The notes below the pieces were generated by a model. The model did not search any database and was not told the origin of the DNA. It saw only the letters and a list, made by a program, of their open reading frames with translations. A stretch of 28,303 bases of DNA, taken from the IMG/VR virus record IMGVR_UViG_3300027797_000103, positions 1-28,303 of that record; one strand, 5' to 3'. The translations under genes and the position numbers were made by a program. Origin of the DNA: a virus. Positions 1 through 6,435 of the stretch are shown piece after piece (the stretch's first letter is position 1; every line of letters starts with the position of its first letter).

Positions 1-189
1 TTTATTTTACAACACTTTACTATAAAATTTATGTTTACTAAATTAGTAGCAATTCTTTTAATTTTTATTGAGCTTGTAAGCATTAAAGAAAATATAGAAT
101 CAGCTTTAAAAGTTGATATTTGGAAAATGTTAAAGAATTTATTAAACCGAGCAAAAGAAGTAAAAGCAGATATAAACGAAATTAATTAA
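1..189 (+). CDS. Phage holin, C-terminal part (5' end outside window)
   Basis: The frame is open from base 1 and ends in TAA at 187-189, so the start lies upstream. The visible 62 residues hold a hydrophobic segment (KLVAILLIFIELVSIKEN, about residues 14-31) followed by a charged, amphipathic C-terminal tail rich in K and E. A hydrophobic run ending in IEL.SI.EN is characteristic of the toxin-secretion/phage-lysis holin family (phage_holin_4 type), which forms membrane lesions that release or activate the endolysin. The stop is one base before the amidase start, the classic holin-endolysin order, which supports the call. The N-terminal membrane helices cannot be seen. Confidence 0.72.
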   Translation, partial: FILQHFTIKFMFTKLVAILLIFIELVSIKENIESALKVDIWKMLKNLLNRAKEVKADINEIN

Positions 190-190
190 A

Positions 191-601
191 ATGCGTAATA
201 TCAAATATATTGTAATTCATTGCACAGCTACACAACCAAACACAAAAAAAGAAGCTATTTTAAGTTATTGGAAAAATACTTTAAAATGGAAAACAGTAGG
301 CTACCATAGATTGATTGATGCAAATGGAGTTATAAACGAACTTGCAAAATACGAACAAATTACAAACGGAGTTAAGGGTTACAATTCAGAATCTATACAC
401 TTCAGTTATATTGGTGGAATTGATGAATCAGGCAGACCAAAAGATACAAGAACTTTAAAACAAAAAGAAAGTTTATTATATTTAATTAAACAAGCTAAAA
501 AACAATTTCCTAACGCTATTGTTCAAGGTCATAAAGATTTCAAAGGAGTTGCAAAGGCTTGTCCAAGTTTTGAAGCTAAAAACGAATATAAAGTGATTTA
601 A
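191..601 (+). CDS. N-acetylmuramoyl-L-alanine amidase (endolysin, T7 lysozyme type)
   Basis: This is a 136-residue Amidase_2 domain protein with no extra cell-wall-binding domain, close to the size of T7 lysozyme. It should cleave the bond between N-acetylmuramic acid and L-alanine in peptidoglycan. Visible motifs are YIVIHCTAT (6-14) with zinc ligand H10, GYHRLI (37-42) with Y38 matching the catalytic Tyr of T7 lysozyme, SYIGGID (72-78), GHKDF (113-117) with zinc ligand H114, and KACPSFE (122-128), where K122 and C124 match the catalytic Lys and zinc Cys of T7 (K-x-C). All catalytic residues are present, so it is likely active. There is no signal peptide, so export needs the holin encoded just upstream. 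Confidence 0.93.
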   Translation: MRNIKYIVIHCTATQPNTKKEAILSYWKNTLKWKTVGYHRLIDANGVINELAKYEQITNGVKGYNSESIHFSYIGGIDESGRPKDTRTLKQKESLLYLIKQAKKQFPNAIVQGHKDFKGVAKACPSFEAKNEYKVI

Positions 602-612
602 AGAACTATTTT

Positions 613-1062
613 ATGAAATATATATATTTACTTACTTTTATCATTTTAGCGTCTTGTGGCTCACGCAAGGTAGCTATAAATAAACAAGAGAAAGAAGTTG
701 AAACTAAAATTGTAGAAAACAAAGTTACAATAGATAGTTCAAACGTAGAAGTTAAATTTAATTACGAATTGGATATTTTTACAGTAGAAGCTAAAGACAA
801 TTTAAAGCCTTTTACATATAATAACAAAACGTATTTTAACGTCGTTTTAAGACACGAAAATAAAAAAGATAATACTTTATATAAAAAAGATATTAGAGTT
901 GTTAAAAACGAAGCTAAAGTATCAAATATTAAATCTAAAGAAGTAATTAAACAAAAGAATACTGAAAAAGATAATTATAATGTAAAATATTATATATTAT
1001 TTTTAATTATTATTTTATTAATTATATATTATATTCTTAAAAGATATTTAAGAGTTATATAA
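613..1062 (+). CDS. Lipoprotein with C-terminal membrane helix; candidate unimolecular spanin
   Basis: The 149-residue product has a lipoprotein signal with lipobox LASC at residues 12-15 (C15 would be lipidated). A charged middle of about 105 residues follows (VKFNYELDIFTVEAK and a K/E-rich stretch), then a very hydrophobic C-terminal helix (about 126-142) and a basic end, KRYLRVI. A lipid anchor at one end and an inner-membrane helix at the other is the architecture of u-spanins such as T1 gp11, which link and fuse the inner and outer membranes in the last step of lysis. Its place directly after holin and amidase, with no separate Rz/Rz1-like pair visible, supports this role. The spanin call is inferred from topology and position, not from homology. 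Confidence 0.7.
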   Translation: MKYIYLLTFIILASCGSRKVAINKQEKEVETKIVENKVTIDSSNVEVKFNYELDIFTVEAKDNLKPFTYNNKTYFNVVLRHENKKDNTLYKKDIRVVKNEAKVSNIKSKEVIKQKNTEKDNYNVKYYILFLIIILLIIYYILKRYLRVI

Positions 1063-1148
1063 ATATTATATATATATTATTATTATATATTATTATATTA
1101 AAATAAGCGTGTACGCACGAGGATTAAAAACTTCACTTATTAATCATT

Positions 1149-1174
1149 TTGTTAATAACTATTATTTACATTTG
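1149..1174 (+). promoter_or_regulatory. Bacteroidota-type promoter upstream of the NinG gene
   Basis: TTTG at 1148-1151 and TACATTTG at 1167-1174 (consensus TAnnTTTG) are separated by 15 bases, somewhat shorter than usual. The -33 element is fused to a palindrome, GTTAATAAC (1151-1159). The same arrangement, TTGTTAATAAC then 7 bases then TAnATTTG, occurs at 5021-5046. The start codon of the next gene is only 5 bases downstream of the -7 box, so the transcript would be leaderless or nearly so if initiation is at the usual distance. Confidence 0.5.
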
Positions 1175-1179
1175 TATTA

Positions 1180-1554
1180 ATGAAAATCAAACGCTCCACA
1201 ATAGTAAAGAATTTAGATACTGTATTTAGTCAATACATACGCAGAAAAGATGCTATTGATGAAATTGCTATTTGTGTAACCTGCGGTAAAAAAGACCACG
1301 TTAAGAAAATGCAGTGCGGTCACTTTCAATCCCGTAGGCATTACTCAACACGTTGGGACGAAAACAACGTAGGAGTTCAATGTTACGGATGCAATATTAC
1401 AAATCAAGGACAGCAGTTTTTATTTGCTAAATATTTAGGATTAGATAAAGCTGAAGAAATGGTTTTAAAATCAAAGCAAATTGTTAAGTTTTCAGACGCA
1501 GATTTGCAAGATATGATACAATACTACAAAGATAAGTTAAAAGAATTTTCTTGA
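1180..1554 (+). CDS. ninG: NinG/Rap-like recombination endonuclease
   Basis: The 124-residue protein matches the lambda NinG (Rap) family signature: CVTCG with a CxxC pair (C32, C35), CGHFQSRRHYSTRWDENNV (46-64), and QCYGCN (67-72) with the second CxxC pair (C68, C71). This is a zinc-stabilised HNH-like fold. Lambda Rap cuts branched DNA intermediates during phage recombination. The protein is shorter than lambda NinG (about 200 residues) and lacks most of its N-terminal extension, as is common in Bacteroidota phages. It is the first gene after the AT-rich gap behind the lysis genes and has its own promoter and a terminator just downstream, so it is probably a separate unit. Confidence 0.85.
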   Translation: MKIKRSTIVKNLDTVFSQYIRRKDAIDEIAICVTCGKKDHVKKMQCGHFQSRRHYSTRWDENNVGVQCYGCNITNQGQQFLFAKYLGLDKAEEMVLKSKQIVKFSDADLQDMIQYYKDKLKEFS

Positions 1555-1584
1555 TATTTCTAATTGTTTCTAATTGTTTGAATT

Positions 1585-1611
1585 GGGTAGTTTAACGGCT
1601 ACCCTTTTTTT
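1585..1611 (+). terminator. Intrinsic terminator after the NinG gene
   Basis: The stem GGGTAG (1585-1590) pairs with CTACCC (1599-1604) around an 8-base loop and is followed by seven T. The same stem is reused at 3036-3061 and, in shortened or altered form, at 8191-8217 and 25183-25210. Confidence 0.85.
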
Positions 1612-1619
1612 GGCTAAAA

Positions 1620-1680
1620 GTTAAAGTTTTGTTAAAAAATAAAAATACACTTGCTAATTAAAAAATTCACTATATATTTG
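1620..1680 (+). promoter_or_regulatory. Promoter with upstream GTTAA box (copy 1)
   Basis: TTG (1651-1653), a 19-base spacer and TATATTTG (1673-1680) form a good TTG-N19-TAnnTTTG promoter 26 bases before the ATG at 1706. Fifteen bases upstream of the TTG lies the box GTTAAAGTTTTGTTAA (1620-1635). It belongs to a 20-base exact repeat, AAAAGTTAAAGTTTTGTTAA, found at 1616-1635 and 13082-13101. The box holds two GTTAA half-sites 11 bases apart, so it may bind a regulator on one DNA face. A variant is at 8218-8233. Confidence 0.7.
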
Positions 1681-1705
1681 CTACATAATTAAAAACAAAA
1701 ACATT

Positions 1706-1921
1706 ATGAAAACAGCAATGCAAGAATTATTTAGTCAGTTAGAAATTGACCATCCGTATTTATTTAATAAAAATACTTTAACAGGTAGACAATTTATAAA
1801 CGATTATTATAAATTTTTTGAATTAGAAAAGCAACAGATAATTAATGCTTGGGAATTAGAAGGTGATGAATATGTTAGAAATGGAAAAGATTATTATAAA
1901 GTAACATTTAAAAACAATTAA
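1706..1921 (+). CDS. Small protein of unknown function, first gene of the early operon
   Basis: The 71-residue product is not assigned to a family. It is soluble, with a helical N-terminal half and an aromatic, acidic C-terminal part (NAWELEGDEYVRNGKDYYKVTF) that looks like a small beta-hairpin. It is the first gene behind a strong TAnnTTTG promoter and has an A-rich leader (AAAAACATTATG). Similar small proteins with an ELEKQQI..A segment are frequent in Flavobacteriia phages, which I recall only as a general pattern. It is transcribed with the ERF annealing gene. Confidence 0.7.
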   Translation: MKTAMQELFSQLEIDHPYLFNKNTLTGRQFINDYYKFFELEKQQIINAWELEGDEYVRNGKDYYKVTFKNN

Positions 1922-1924
1922 ACT

Positions 1925-2095
1925 ATGAAAGATTTAATCGACTATCAAAGATTCCAAGTTGAAGCATTACAAAAAAAGATTTGCGAACTTGAAACAAAAT
2001 TAAACGAGGTTAAAACACACATATTTGAGTTATGTGATGAGGAATGCCCAAACGAGTACAAAACAATTATTAAACAAAAAACTTACGAATTATGA
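1925..2095 (+). CDS. Small coiled-coil protein of unknown function
   Basis: The 56-residue frame runs from ATG 1925 to TGA 2093-2095. Its TGA overlaps the ATG of the ERF gene (ATGA), typical of translational coupling. Residues 8-33 (heptad-like, LQKKICELETKLNEVKTHI) form a probable coiled coil. A Cys pair follows (ELCDEECP). Spacing to the gene before is only three bases. Function unknown; the operon context suggests a recombination accessory protein. Confidence 0.65.
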   Translation: MKDLIDYQRFQVEALQKKICELETKLNEVKTHIFELCDEECPNEYKTIIKQKTYEL

Positions 2096-2673
2096 AAGAA
2101 TTAACATTACACGAAAAATTGAGCAAAATTCAAGTAGAATTTAAAGCTAACAAATCAAAGTTTAACTCTTTTGGAAAATATAACTTCCGTTCTGCAGAAG
2201 ATATATTAGAAGCGTTAAAACCTTATAACGAAAAATATGGTGTATCTTTTGCAATTAACGAATCAATAGTTGAAAATTACGATAGTAGTTTACCTCCAAT
2301 GTTAAAATCAACTGCAACTATTTATGATAATAATGGTTTAAACGAAATAAGTGCTACTGCAATAGTAGGAGTTGACTTACAACAAAAAGGTATGCAAGTT
2401 CCTCAACAATTTGGGTCAGCATCTTCTTATGGTAAAAAATACGCATTAGGAAATTTACTATTAATTGATGACACACAAGACCCTGATGCAACTAATACTC
2501 ACGGTAAACCTGTTGCGACTACAACTGAAGTTGAGCAAAAGTGGTTAAACATAGGTCAGCCTGAATTTACAAAAGCTATTGAGTATTTAAAAGGCGGTGG
2601 AAGTATTGATGTTATAGAAAAAAAGTATAAATTAGCCAAAAAGGTAAAAGATGAACTTTTAAAAGTTAAGTAA
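2092..2673 (+). CDS. erf: ERF-family single-strand annealing protein
   Basis: The 193-residue protein carries the ERF superfamily signatures: YNFRSAEDI (30-38) near the N-terminus and QFGSASSYGKKYALGNL (106-122) followed by LLIDD. ERF proteins such as P22 Erf bind single-stranded DNA, anneal complementary strands and circularise or recombine phage genomes. The C-terminal region after about residue 140 (EVEQKWLNIGQPEFTKA...) is variable in the family and may contact other proteins. An SSB-like gene follows at once and an exonuclease VIII-like gene sits at 8696, which together make a complete annealing-recombination set. Confidence 0.92.
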   Translation: MKELTLHEKLSKIQVEFKANKSKFNSFGKYNFRSAEDILEALKPYNEKYGVSFAINESIVENYDSSLPPMLKSTATIYDNNGLNEISATAIVGVDLQQKGMQVPQQFGSASSYGKKYALGNLLLIDDTQDPDATNTHGKPVATTTEVEQKWLNIGQPEFTKAIEYLKGGGSIDVIEKKYKLAKKVKDELLKVK

Positions 2674-2730
2674 TAAAAACTGAATAGCCGACAACAGTAA
2701 AAAAAGGTAGGCAAAGTAAAATTAAATATT

Positions 2731-3027
2731 ATGAGTGCAATTATCAATTTAAGTATTAGAGTTGACAAACTACCAAAAGAAAAGTTTGTAATGGGTAAAG
2801 ACGGAGCAGTTTATTATAACTGTACTTTAAACATTAACGATGATGCTAACCAATGGGGTCAAAATGTATCTTTAACAGATTCACAAACAAAAGAAGAACG
2901 TGAAGCTAAAAAGTCTAAAAACTATTTAGGAAACGGAAACGTTGTTTGGACTGATGGAAACATTAAAGCAGTTAAAAAAGAGGGACAAACTCAACAAGCT
3001 GCTTTGGTAGATGATTTAGGATTTTAG
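2731..3027 (+). CDS. Probable single-stranded DNA-binding protein
   Basis: The 98-residue protein has a beta-rich body (INLSIRVDKL, AVYYNCTLNIND, QNVSLTDSQTKEER, NGNVVWTDG) that fits a small OB-fold. It ends in the acidic, aromatic-tipped tail DDLGF (94-98), similar to the DDIPF tip with which bacterial SSB proteins recruit partners. Similar short proteins with QTKEERxAK and YLGNGxVVWTDG segments are common next to recombination genes in Bacteroidota phages. The call rests on the tail, the fold guess and the position behind ERF; direct SSB sequence similarity is weak. A terminator follows immediately. Confidence 0.62.
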   Translation: MSAIINLSIRVDKLPKEKFVMGKDGAVYYNCTLNINDDANQWGQNVSLTDSQTKEEREAKKSKNYLGNGNVVWTDGNIKAVKKEGQTQQAALVDDLGF

Positions 3028-3035
3028 TATTAATT

Positions 3036-3061
3036 GGGTAGTGTAAAAGCTACCCTTTTTT
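3036..3061 (+). terminator. Intrinsic terminator after the SSB-like gene
   Basis: GGGTAG (3036-3041) pairs with CTACCC (3050-3055), loop of 8 bases, then six T. The next gene starts only 14 bases later and has no recognisable promoter in that gap, so some read-through or a promoter inside the SSB gene is needed. Confidence 0.83.
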
Positions 3062-3074
3062 AAAACAAACAATT

Positions 3075-3893
3075 ATGGAAATAAATAAAATTTATTGCGA
3101 AAGCAATTTAGATACAATGGCAAAAATGCCTGACAATTTTGTAGATTTAACAGTTACATCACCACCTTACGATAATTTAAGAACTTATAAAAATGACATT
3201 GATAAATTTTGGGGTGAACAAGTTTGGAAACCTATTATAAAAGAATTATATAGAATAACAAAAAAAGGTGGCGTTGTTGTATGGGTTGTTAATGATGCTA
3301 CAATTAATGGAAGCGAATCCGGTACAAGTTTTAAACAAGCATTATATGCTATTGAATGCGGTTTTAATTTGCACGATACAATGATTTATGAAAGAGTAAG
3401 CCCTTTTCCTCAAGATAACAGATATCATCCAAGTTTTGAATATATGTTTATTTGGTCTAAAGATAAACCAAATACTTTTAATAGAATAATGGAAAAAAGA
3501 AATAGTAAAAAAGGTGGAAATACATTTAGACAAAAAGATGGTACATTAGCAAAACCTGATGAAAAAGCAAAAGAAAGACTAAACAACGCAAATAAACAAG
3601 AAGATACTTCAAGAAAAAACATATGGAGATATAATGTTGGAGGTGGCAGTACAAAAGATGAAATAGCTTTTGGACATCCTGCCACATTTCCCGAGTTATT
3701 AGCAGCTGAACATATATACTCTTGGAGTAATGAAGGAGATTTGGTTTATGACCCTTTTATGGGTAGTGGAACAACTATAAAAATGGCACATATTTATAAA
3801 AGAAATTGGATTGGAAGTGAAATATCACAAGAATATGTAGATTTAGCTAACAAAAGATTGAAACCATATTTAGACCAACAAACATTATTTTAA
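3075..3893 (+). CDS. Beta-class DNA methyltransferase (TSPPY type; N4-cytosine or N6-adenine)
   Basis: The 272-residue enzyme should transfer a methyl group from S-adenosylmethionine to an exocyclic amine of DNA. The catalytic motif TSPPY (28-32) is near the N-terminus and the SAM-binding motif DPFMGSGTT (226-234) is near the C-terminus, the beta-class order. TSPPY is most typical of N4-cytosine enzymes but also occurs in N6-adenine ones. The C-terminal block NWIGSEISQEYVDLANKRL is the usual motif X-like end. The lysine-rich region around 140-185 is probably the target recognition part. All motifs are intact. A restriction-nuclease candidate lies 2.7 kb downstream at 6552. Confidence 0.92.
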   Translation: MEINKIYCESNLDTMAKMPDNFVDLTVTSPPYDNLRTYKNDIDKFWGEQVWKPIIKELYRITKKGGVVVWVVNDATINGSESGTSFKQALYAIECGFNLHDTMIYERVSPFPQDNRYHPSFEYMFIWSKDKPNTFNRIMEKRNSKKGGNTFRQKDGTLAKPDEKAKERLNNANKQEDTSRKNIWRYNVGGGSTKDEIAFGHPATFPELLAAEHIYSWSNEGDLVYDPFMGSGTTIKMAHIYKRNWIGSEISQEYVDLANKRLKPYLDQQTLF

Positions 3894-4145
3894 ATGGAAC
3901 GTAAAGAAATATTTTATTGTAACTTAACTTTACAAAATGGTAAAGATATTTTATGTTTAAAAAATGTTGTTTATAAATATACAGATGGATATTTTAAAAA
4001 TAAAAGATTAGGTGTATCAGAACCTTTAAAAGTTTTAAAAGTTGATGTTATTCATAGTTTAGGTTTTGAAAATAAAACAAATGAATATTTAGAATTTAAA
4101 AAATCAAATGAAAAAAGAAATAACATAACCGGTGCATATGAATAA
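3894..4145 (+). CDS. Small protein of unknown function
   Basis: The 83-residue product begins directly after the methyltransferase stop, with no gap, so it is translated from the same message. It looks like a compact beta-strand protein (FYCNLTLQNGKDILCLKNVVYKY) with a basic, disordered C-terminus. I do not recognise it. The coupling to the methyltransferase is suggestive, but no functional link can be shown from sequence. Confidence 0.65.
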   Translation: MERKEIFYCNLTLQNGKDILCLKNVVYKYTDGYFKNKRLGVSEPLKVLKVDVIHSLGFENKTNEYLEFKKSNEKRNNITGAYE

Positions 4146-4155
4146 TTTAATTTAA

Positions 4156-4163
4156 TACATTTG
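4156..4163 (+). promoter_or_regulatory. -7 promoter box TACATTTG upstream of the ATPase gene
   Basis: An exact TAnnTTTG element lies 12 bases before ATG 4176. No clear TTTG -33 element is found at the expected distance, so activity may need an activator. Because the TTG at 4161-4163 is part of this box, it is not a plausible start codon for the ATPase. Confidence 0.45.
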
Positions 4164-4175
4164 CAAAAAACAATT

Positions 4176-5027
4176 ATGACAGAACAAGAAACAATAAACA
4201 GAATGTTAATGGAAGTTCTTGAAGAAGATTGCTACATTAACCCTGAACAAGAAATAGAATATCCAATACCTGCTTTGTCTTTTGGTGAAAAAGAATACGA
4301 AACAAAAGATGGTTATAAAACATATCCAATTCCTATTGGTACTTATGGTAACTTTAGTTTTATTCAAGCACCTCCTAAATCAAAAAAAACGTTCTTTATA
4401 TCGCTTTTAAGCGCAGTTTATATGAAAAACGAGTTACAGGGCTTTGGCGGTAAATTAAGAGGTAACAGACAAGATAAACACGTTATACATTTTGACACCG
4501 AGCAAGGAAATTTTCACGCTTCAATGGTTTTTAAAAGACCATTACAAATGACAGGTTTAAAAGATGATAAATACCATACTTACGCATTGCGGCAATTAGG
4601 TTTTAAAGAAAGGGTTTCTTTTATTGAATACATACTTTATGATAAATTAGAGGGCAAAGATATTGGATTAGTTATAATTGATGGGATTGCAGATTTATGT
4701 TCCGATGTAAATAGCATAGAACAGGCTTCAGAAGTTGCTCAACATTTAATGCGTTGGTCAAAAGAATTAAATTGTCATATTGTAACAGTTATCCACTCAA
4801 ATTTTGGAACTGATAAACCAACAGGGCATTTAGGTTCGTTTTTAGAAAAAAAAGCAGAAACACAAATCCAATTAGAACTAAACACAGTAAATAAAGAGCT
4901 TGTTAAAGTAAGTTGCAAAAGAAGTAGAAACGCAAGTTTTGAAGATTTTAATTTTAAAGTAAACAATTTTGGATTACCACAAGTTGAAGGTGATTTATAT
5001 GATATACTAAAAAATGTTAATTGTTAA
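4176..5027 (+). CDS. RecA/RepA-fold ATPase, probable replication or recombination helicase
   Basis: I use ATG 4176 (283 residues) rather than the in-frame TTG at 4161, which lies inside a promoter box; the leader AAAACAATTATG recurs before other genes. The protein belongs to the RecA-like P-loop ATPases related to plasmid RepA and DnaB-type helicases. Walker A is degenerate, APPKSKKT (65-72), lacking the usual glycines. HFDTEQG (105-111) is the typical strand after the P-loop, LVIIDG (165-170) is Walker B, and VIHSNFG...GHLGS (205-221) is the sensor and DNA-contact region. It sits among replication and recombination genes, and no other replicative helicase is seen in the window. Confidence 0.8.
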   Translation: MTEQETINRMLMEVLEEDCYINPEQEIEYPIPALSFGEKEYETKDGYKTYPIPIGTYGNFSFIQAPPKSKKTFFISLLSAVYMKNELQGFGGKLRGNRQDKHVIHFDTEQGNFHASMVFKRPLQMTGLKDDKYHTYALRQLGFKERVSFIEYILYDKLEGKDIGLVIIDGIADLCSDVNSIEQASEVAQHLMRWSKELNCHIVTVIHSNFGTDKPTGHLGSFLEKKAETQIQLELNTVNKELVKVSCKRSRNASFEDFNFKVNNFGLPQVEGDLYDILKNVNC

Positions 5028-5046
5028 TAACTTATTAATAAATTTG
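5021..5046 (+). promoter_or_regulatory. Promoter upstream of 5051, same design as the NinG promoter
   Basis: TTGTTAATAAC (5021-5031), 7 bases, then TAAATTTG (5039-5046). The arrangement and the 15-base spacer equal those at 1149-1174, and here too the ATG follows the -7 box by 4 bases, implying a leaderless or very short-leader transcript. It overlaps the end of the ATPase gene. Confidence 0.5.
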
Positions 5047-5050
5047 AACT

Positions 5051-5347
5051 ATGGAAAATTTAACTATTAAAAATCATTTACAAGCGTTACAAGTTTCAAC
5101 TGCAAGAATGTTAGTTTACAATTCTGATAACCCTGAATTATTAGCTTACTTTAAAGACGTTACTTTTAAGCTACAAATGATTGAAAAATTATTAGAAGTT
5201 GATTCGGTTTTAGATTGGCAAAGTATAGAACAAGCATATAAAGAAATTTTAAAACAAGATTCAGAACTTACAGACGTAGAAATAAAAATTAGTATAAAAC
5301 CTGCAATAGAACAAAAGGTAGCTAAAATAACAGCAAAACTTTATTAA
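5051..5347 (+). CDS. Helical protein of unknown function
   Basis: The 98-residue product is predicted mostly helical (LQALQVSTARMLVY, LLAYFKDVTFKLQMIEKLLEV) with a lysine-rich C-terminal strand region. No catalytic motif is visible and I do not recognise the family. It is the first gene of a short run that includes a small membrane protein and the sigma-like factor. Confidence 0.65.
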   Translation: MENLTIKNHLQALQVSTARMLVYNSDNPELLAYFKDVTFKLQMIEKLLEVDSVLDWQSIEQAYKEILKQDSELTDVEIKISIKPAIEQKVAKITAKLY

Positions 5348-5349
5348 TT

Positions 5350-5553
5350 ATGATTATATATATTTTATTATTTTTATTATCTATTCTTTTAATTTGGGCA
5401 CACCAAACAGGCAAAGATATACAGATAGCATCTATTCAGGGTTTTATGTTAGGAGTTCTTTACGATTGTGATGTACAAGAAGAAGAAAAATACTATACTA
5501 TTCAGGTTTTGATTGGTGTATTAGCAATAAACATTTTATGGGAAACGAACTAA
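5350..5553 (+). CDS. Small two-helix membrane protein
   Basis: The 67-residue product has a strongly hydrophobic N-terminus (residues 1-16, IIYILLFLLSILLIW) and a second hydrophobic stretch at about 50-64 (VLIGVLAINILW), with an acidic loop containing EEEK between them. It overlaps the sigma-like gene by 16 bases. Function unknown; small inner-membrane proteins in early operons often act in host takeover or superinfection exclusion, but nothing here shows that. Confidence 0.62.
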   Translation: MIIYILLFLLSILLIWAHQTGKDIQIASIQGFMLGVLYDCDVQEEEKYYTIQVLIGVLAINILWETN

Positions 5554-6059
5554 TATTAGAAAGAGTTGCAAAGTACCACAAAGATTGGGTAGAACTTGCT
5601 TCGGTATTTGACAAAGATTGGGCTGAAGATATTGTTCAAGAAATGTACCTTTTGCTGCATAAGTATAAAGTATCAGAACAGCAAATGTTTACCAATGGCA
5701 AAATTAATCGTGGTTATGTGTTTATAATAATTAGAAACATACACTTTCAACTTCATAATATTAGAAAACGTATTGACAAATGTGAACTTAATGATGAAAT
5801 TTACAACTTAATTGATGACTATTCAGAAGATAAAGAAAACGAATGGAACGATTTTAGGCTAAAAGCAGAACAAGAGGTTAACAGTTGGGAATGGTACGAC
5901 AAAAAGCTATTTACTTTATATAGGGATAATAAAACCTCAATAAGAAAATTAGCAAAAGAAACGGGAATAAGTTTTGTTTCTATATTCCACACGTTAAAAG
6001 CTAATAAGCAAAAGCTAAAAAGATTACTTCAAGAAGATTACGATAACTTAAAACTTTAA
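5538..6059 (+). CDS. Sigma-70-like RNA polymerase sigma factor (divergent)
   Basis: The 173-residue protein has a region-2-like segment (WAEDIVQEMYLLLHKY, 28-43; GYVFIIIRNIHFQLHN, 59-74, then basic IRKR) and a C-terminal helix-turn-helix (SIRKLAKETGISFVSIFHTL, 134-153) like region 4. The order and spacing match small ECF-like sigma factors, and AEDIVQE is the most typical region 2 signature. A phage-encoded sigma factor would direct host RNA polymerase to phage promoters, probably those of the structural genes. The start overlaps the end of the membrane protein gene. It could instead be a sigma-like terminase small subunit or another HTH protein; region 2 similarity favours sigma. Confidence 0.7.
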   Translation: MGNELILERVAKYHKDWVELASVFDKDWAEDIVQEMYLLLHKYKVSEQQMFTNGKINRGYVFIIIRNIHFQLHNIRKRIDKCELNDEIYNLIDDYSEDKENEWNDFRLKAEQEVNSWEWYDKKLFTLYRDNKTSIRKLAKETGISFVSIFHTLKANKQKLKRLLQEDYDNLKL

Positions 6060-6063
6060 AAAA

Positions 6064-6435
6064 ATGGGAAGACCAAAAAAATCAAAAGGACTTGGCGACA
6101 CAGTTGAAAAAATAACTAAAGCCACAGGGATTAAAAAAGTAGTTGATGCAATATCAGAAGCCACAGGAATTGATTGTGGTTGCGGTGAACGTAAAGACTT
6201 ACTTAATAAAATGTTTCCTTACAAGCAAACAGAATGTTTGAACGATGTAGATAACGAGTGGTTAACTAATTTTTTCTCAACTACTAATAATCAGTTAACA
6301 CCAAAGCAGCAAAACAGAATTACTGAAATTTATAAGAATGTATTTAATGAAAACATACAGCCTTCAAATTGTGGTTCTTGTTGGAGAGATAAAATAAACG
6401 AACTTAAACAAGTTTATGACACTCAAAGAGCATAA
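6064..6435 (+). CDS. Cysteine-containing protein of unknown function
   Basis: The 123-residue product starts with a basic patch (GRPKKSK) and holds two similar stretches, TKATGIKKVVDAI (18-30) and SEATGIDCGCGE (31-42). Four cysteines in two pairs (C38/C40 and C103/C106, the latter in NCGSCW) could bind a metal. A CGCGERK..LN segment recurs in Bacteroidota phage proteins of unknown function. The context (sigma factor before, nuclease after) suggests an early regulatory or host-takeover protein. Confidence 0.7.
   Translation: MGRPKKSKGLGDTVEKITKATGIKKVVDAISEATGIDCGCGERKDLLNKMFPYKQTECLNDVDNEWLTNFFSTTNNQLTPKQQNRITEIYKNVFNENIQPSNCGSCWRDKINELKQVYDTQRA

Noticed and set aside
1063-1100. TA-rich run as a repeat array or CRISPR leader
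   Set aside because: It is low-complexity DNA without spaced identical units.
2687-2712. Hairpin GCCGAC/GTAGGC between the ERF and SSB-like genes
   Set aside because: The stem has a mismatch, a 14-base loop and no T run, so it is neither a convincing terminator nor a clear regulatory site.
3342-3685. Minus-strand open frames inside the methyltransferase gene, and similar minus-strand frames elsewhere
   Set aside because: They mirror well-supported + strand genes, have low-complexity hydrophobic translations and no leaders; all appear to be shadows.
4161-4175. TTG start for the ATPase gene, adding five residues
   Set aside because: The TTG is part of the TACATTTG promoter box; ATG 4176 has the usual A-rich leader.
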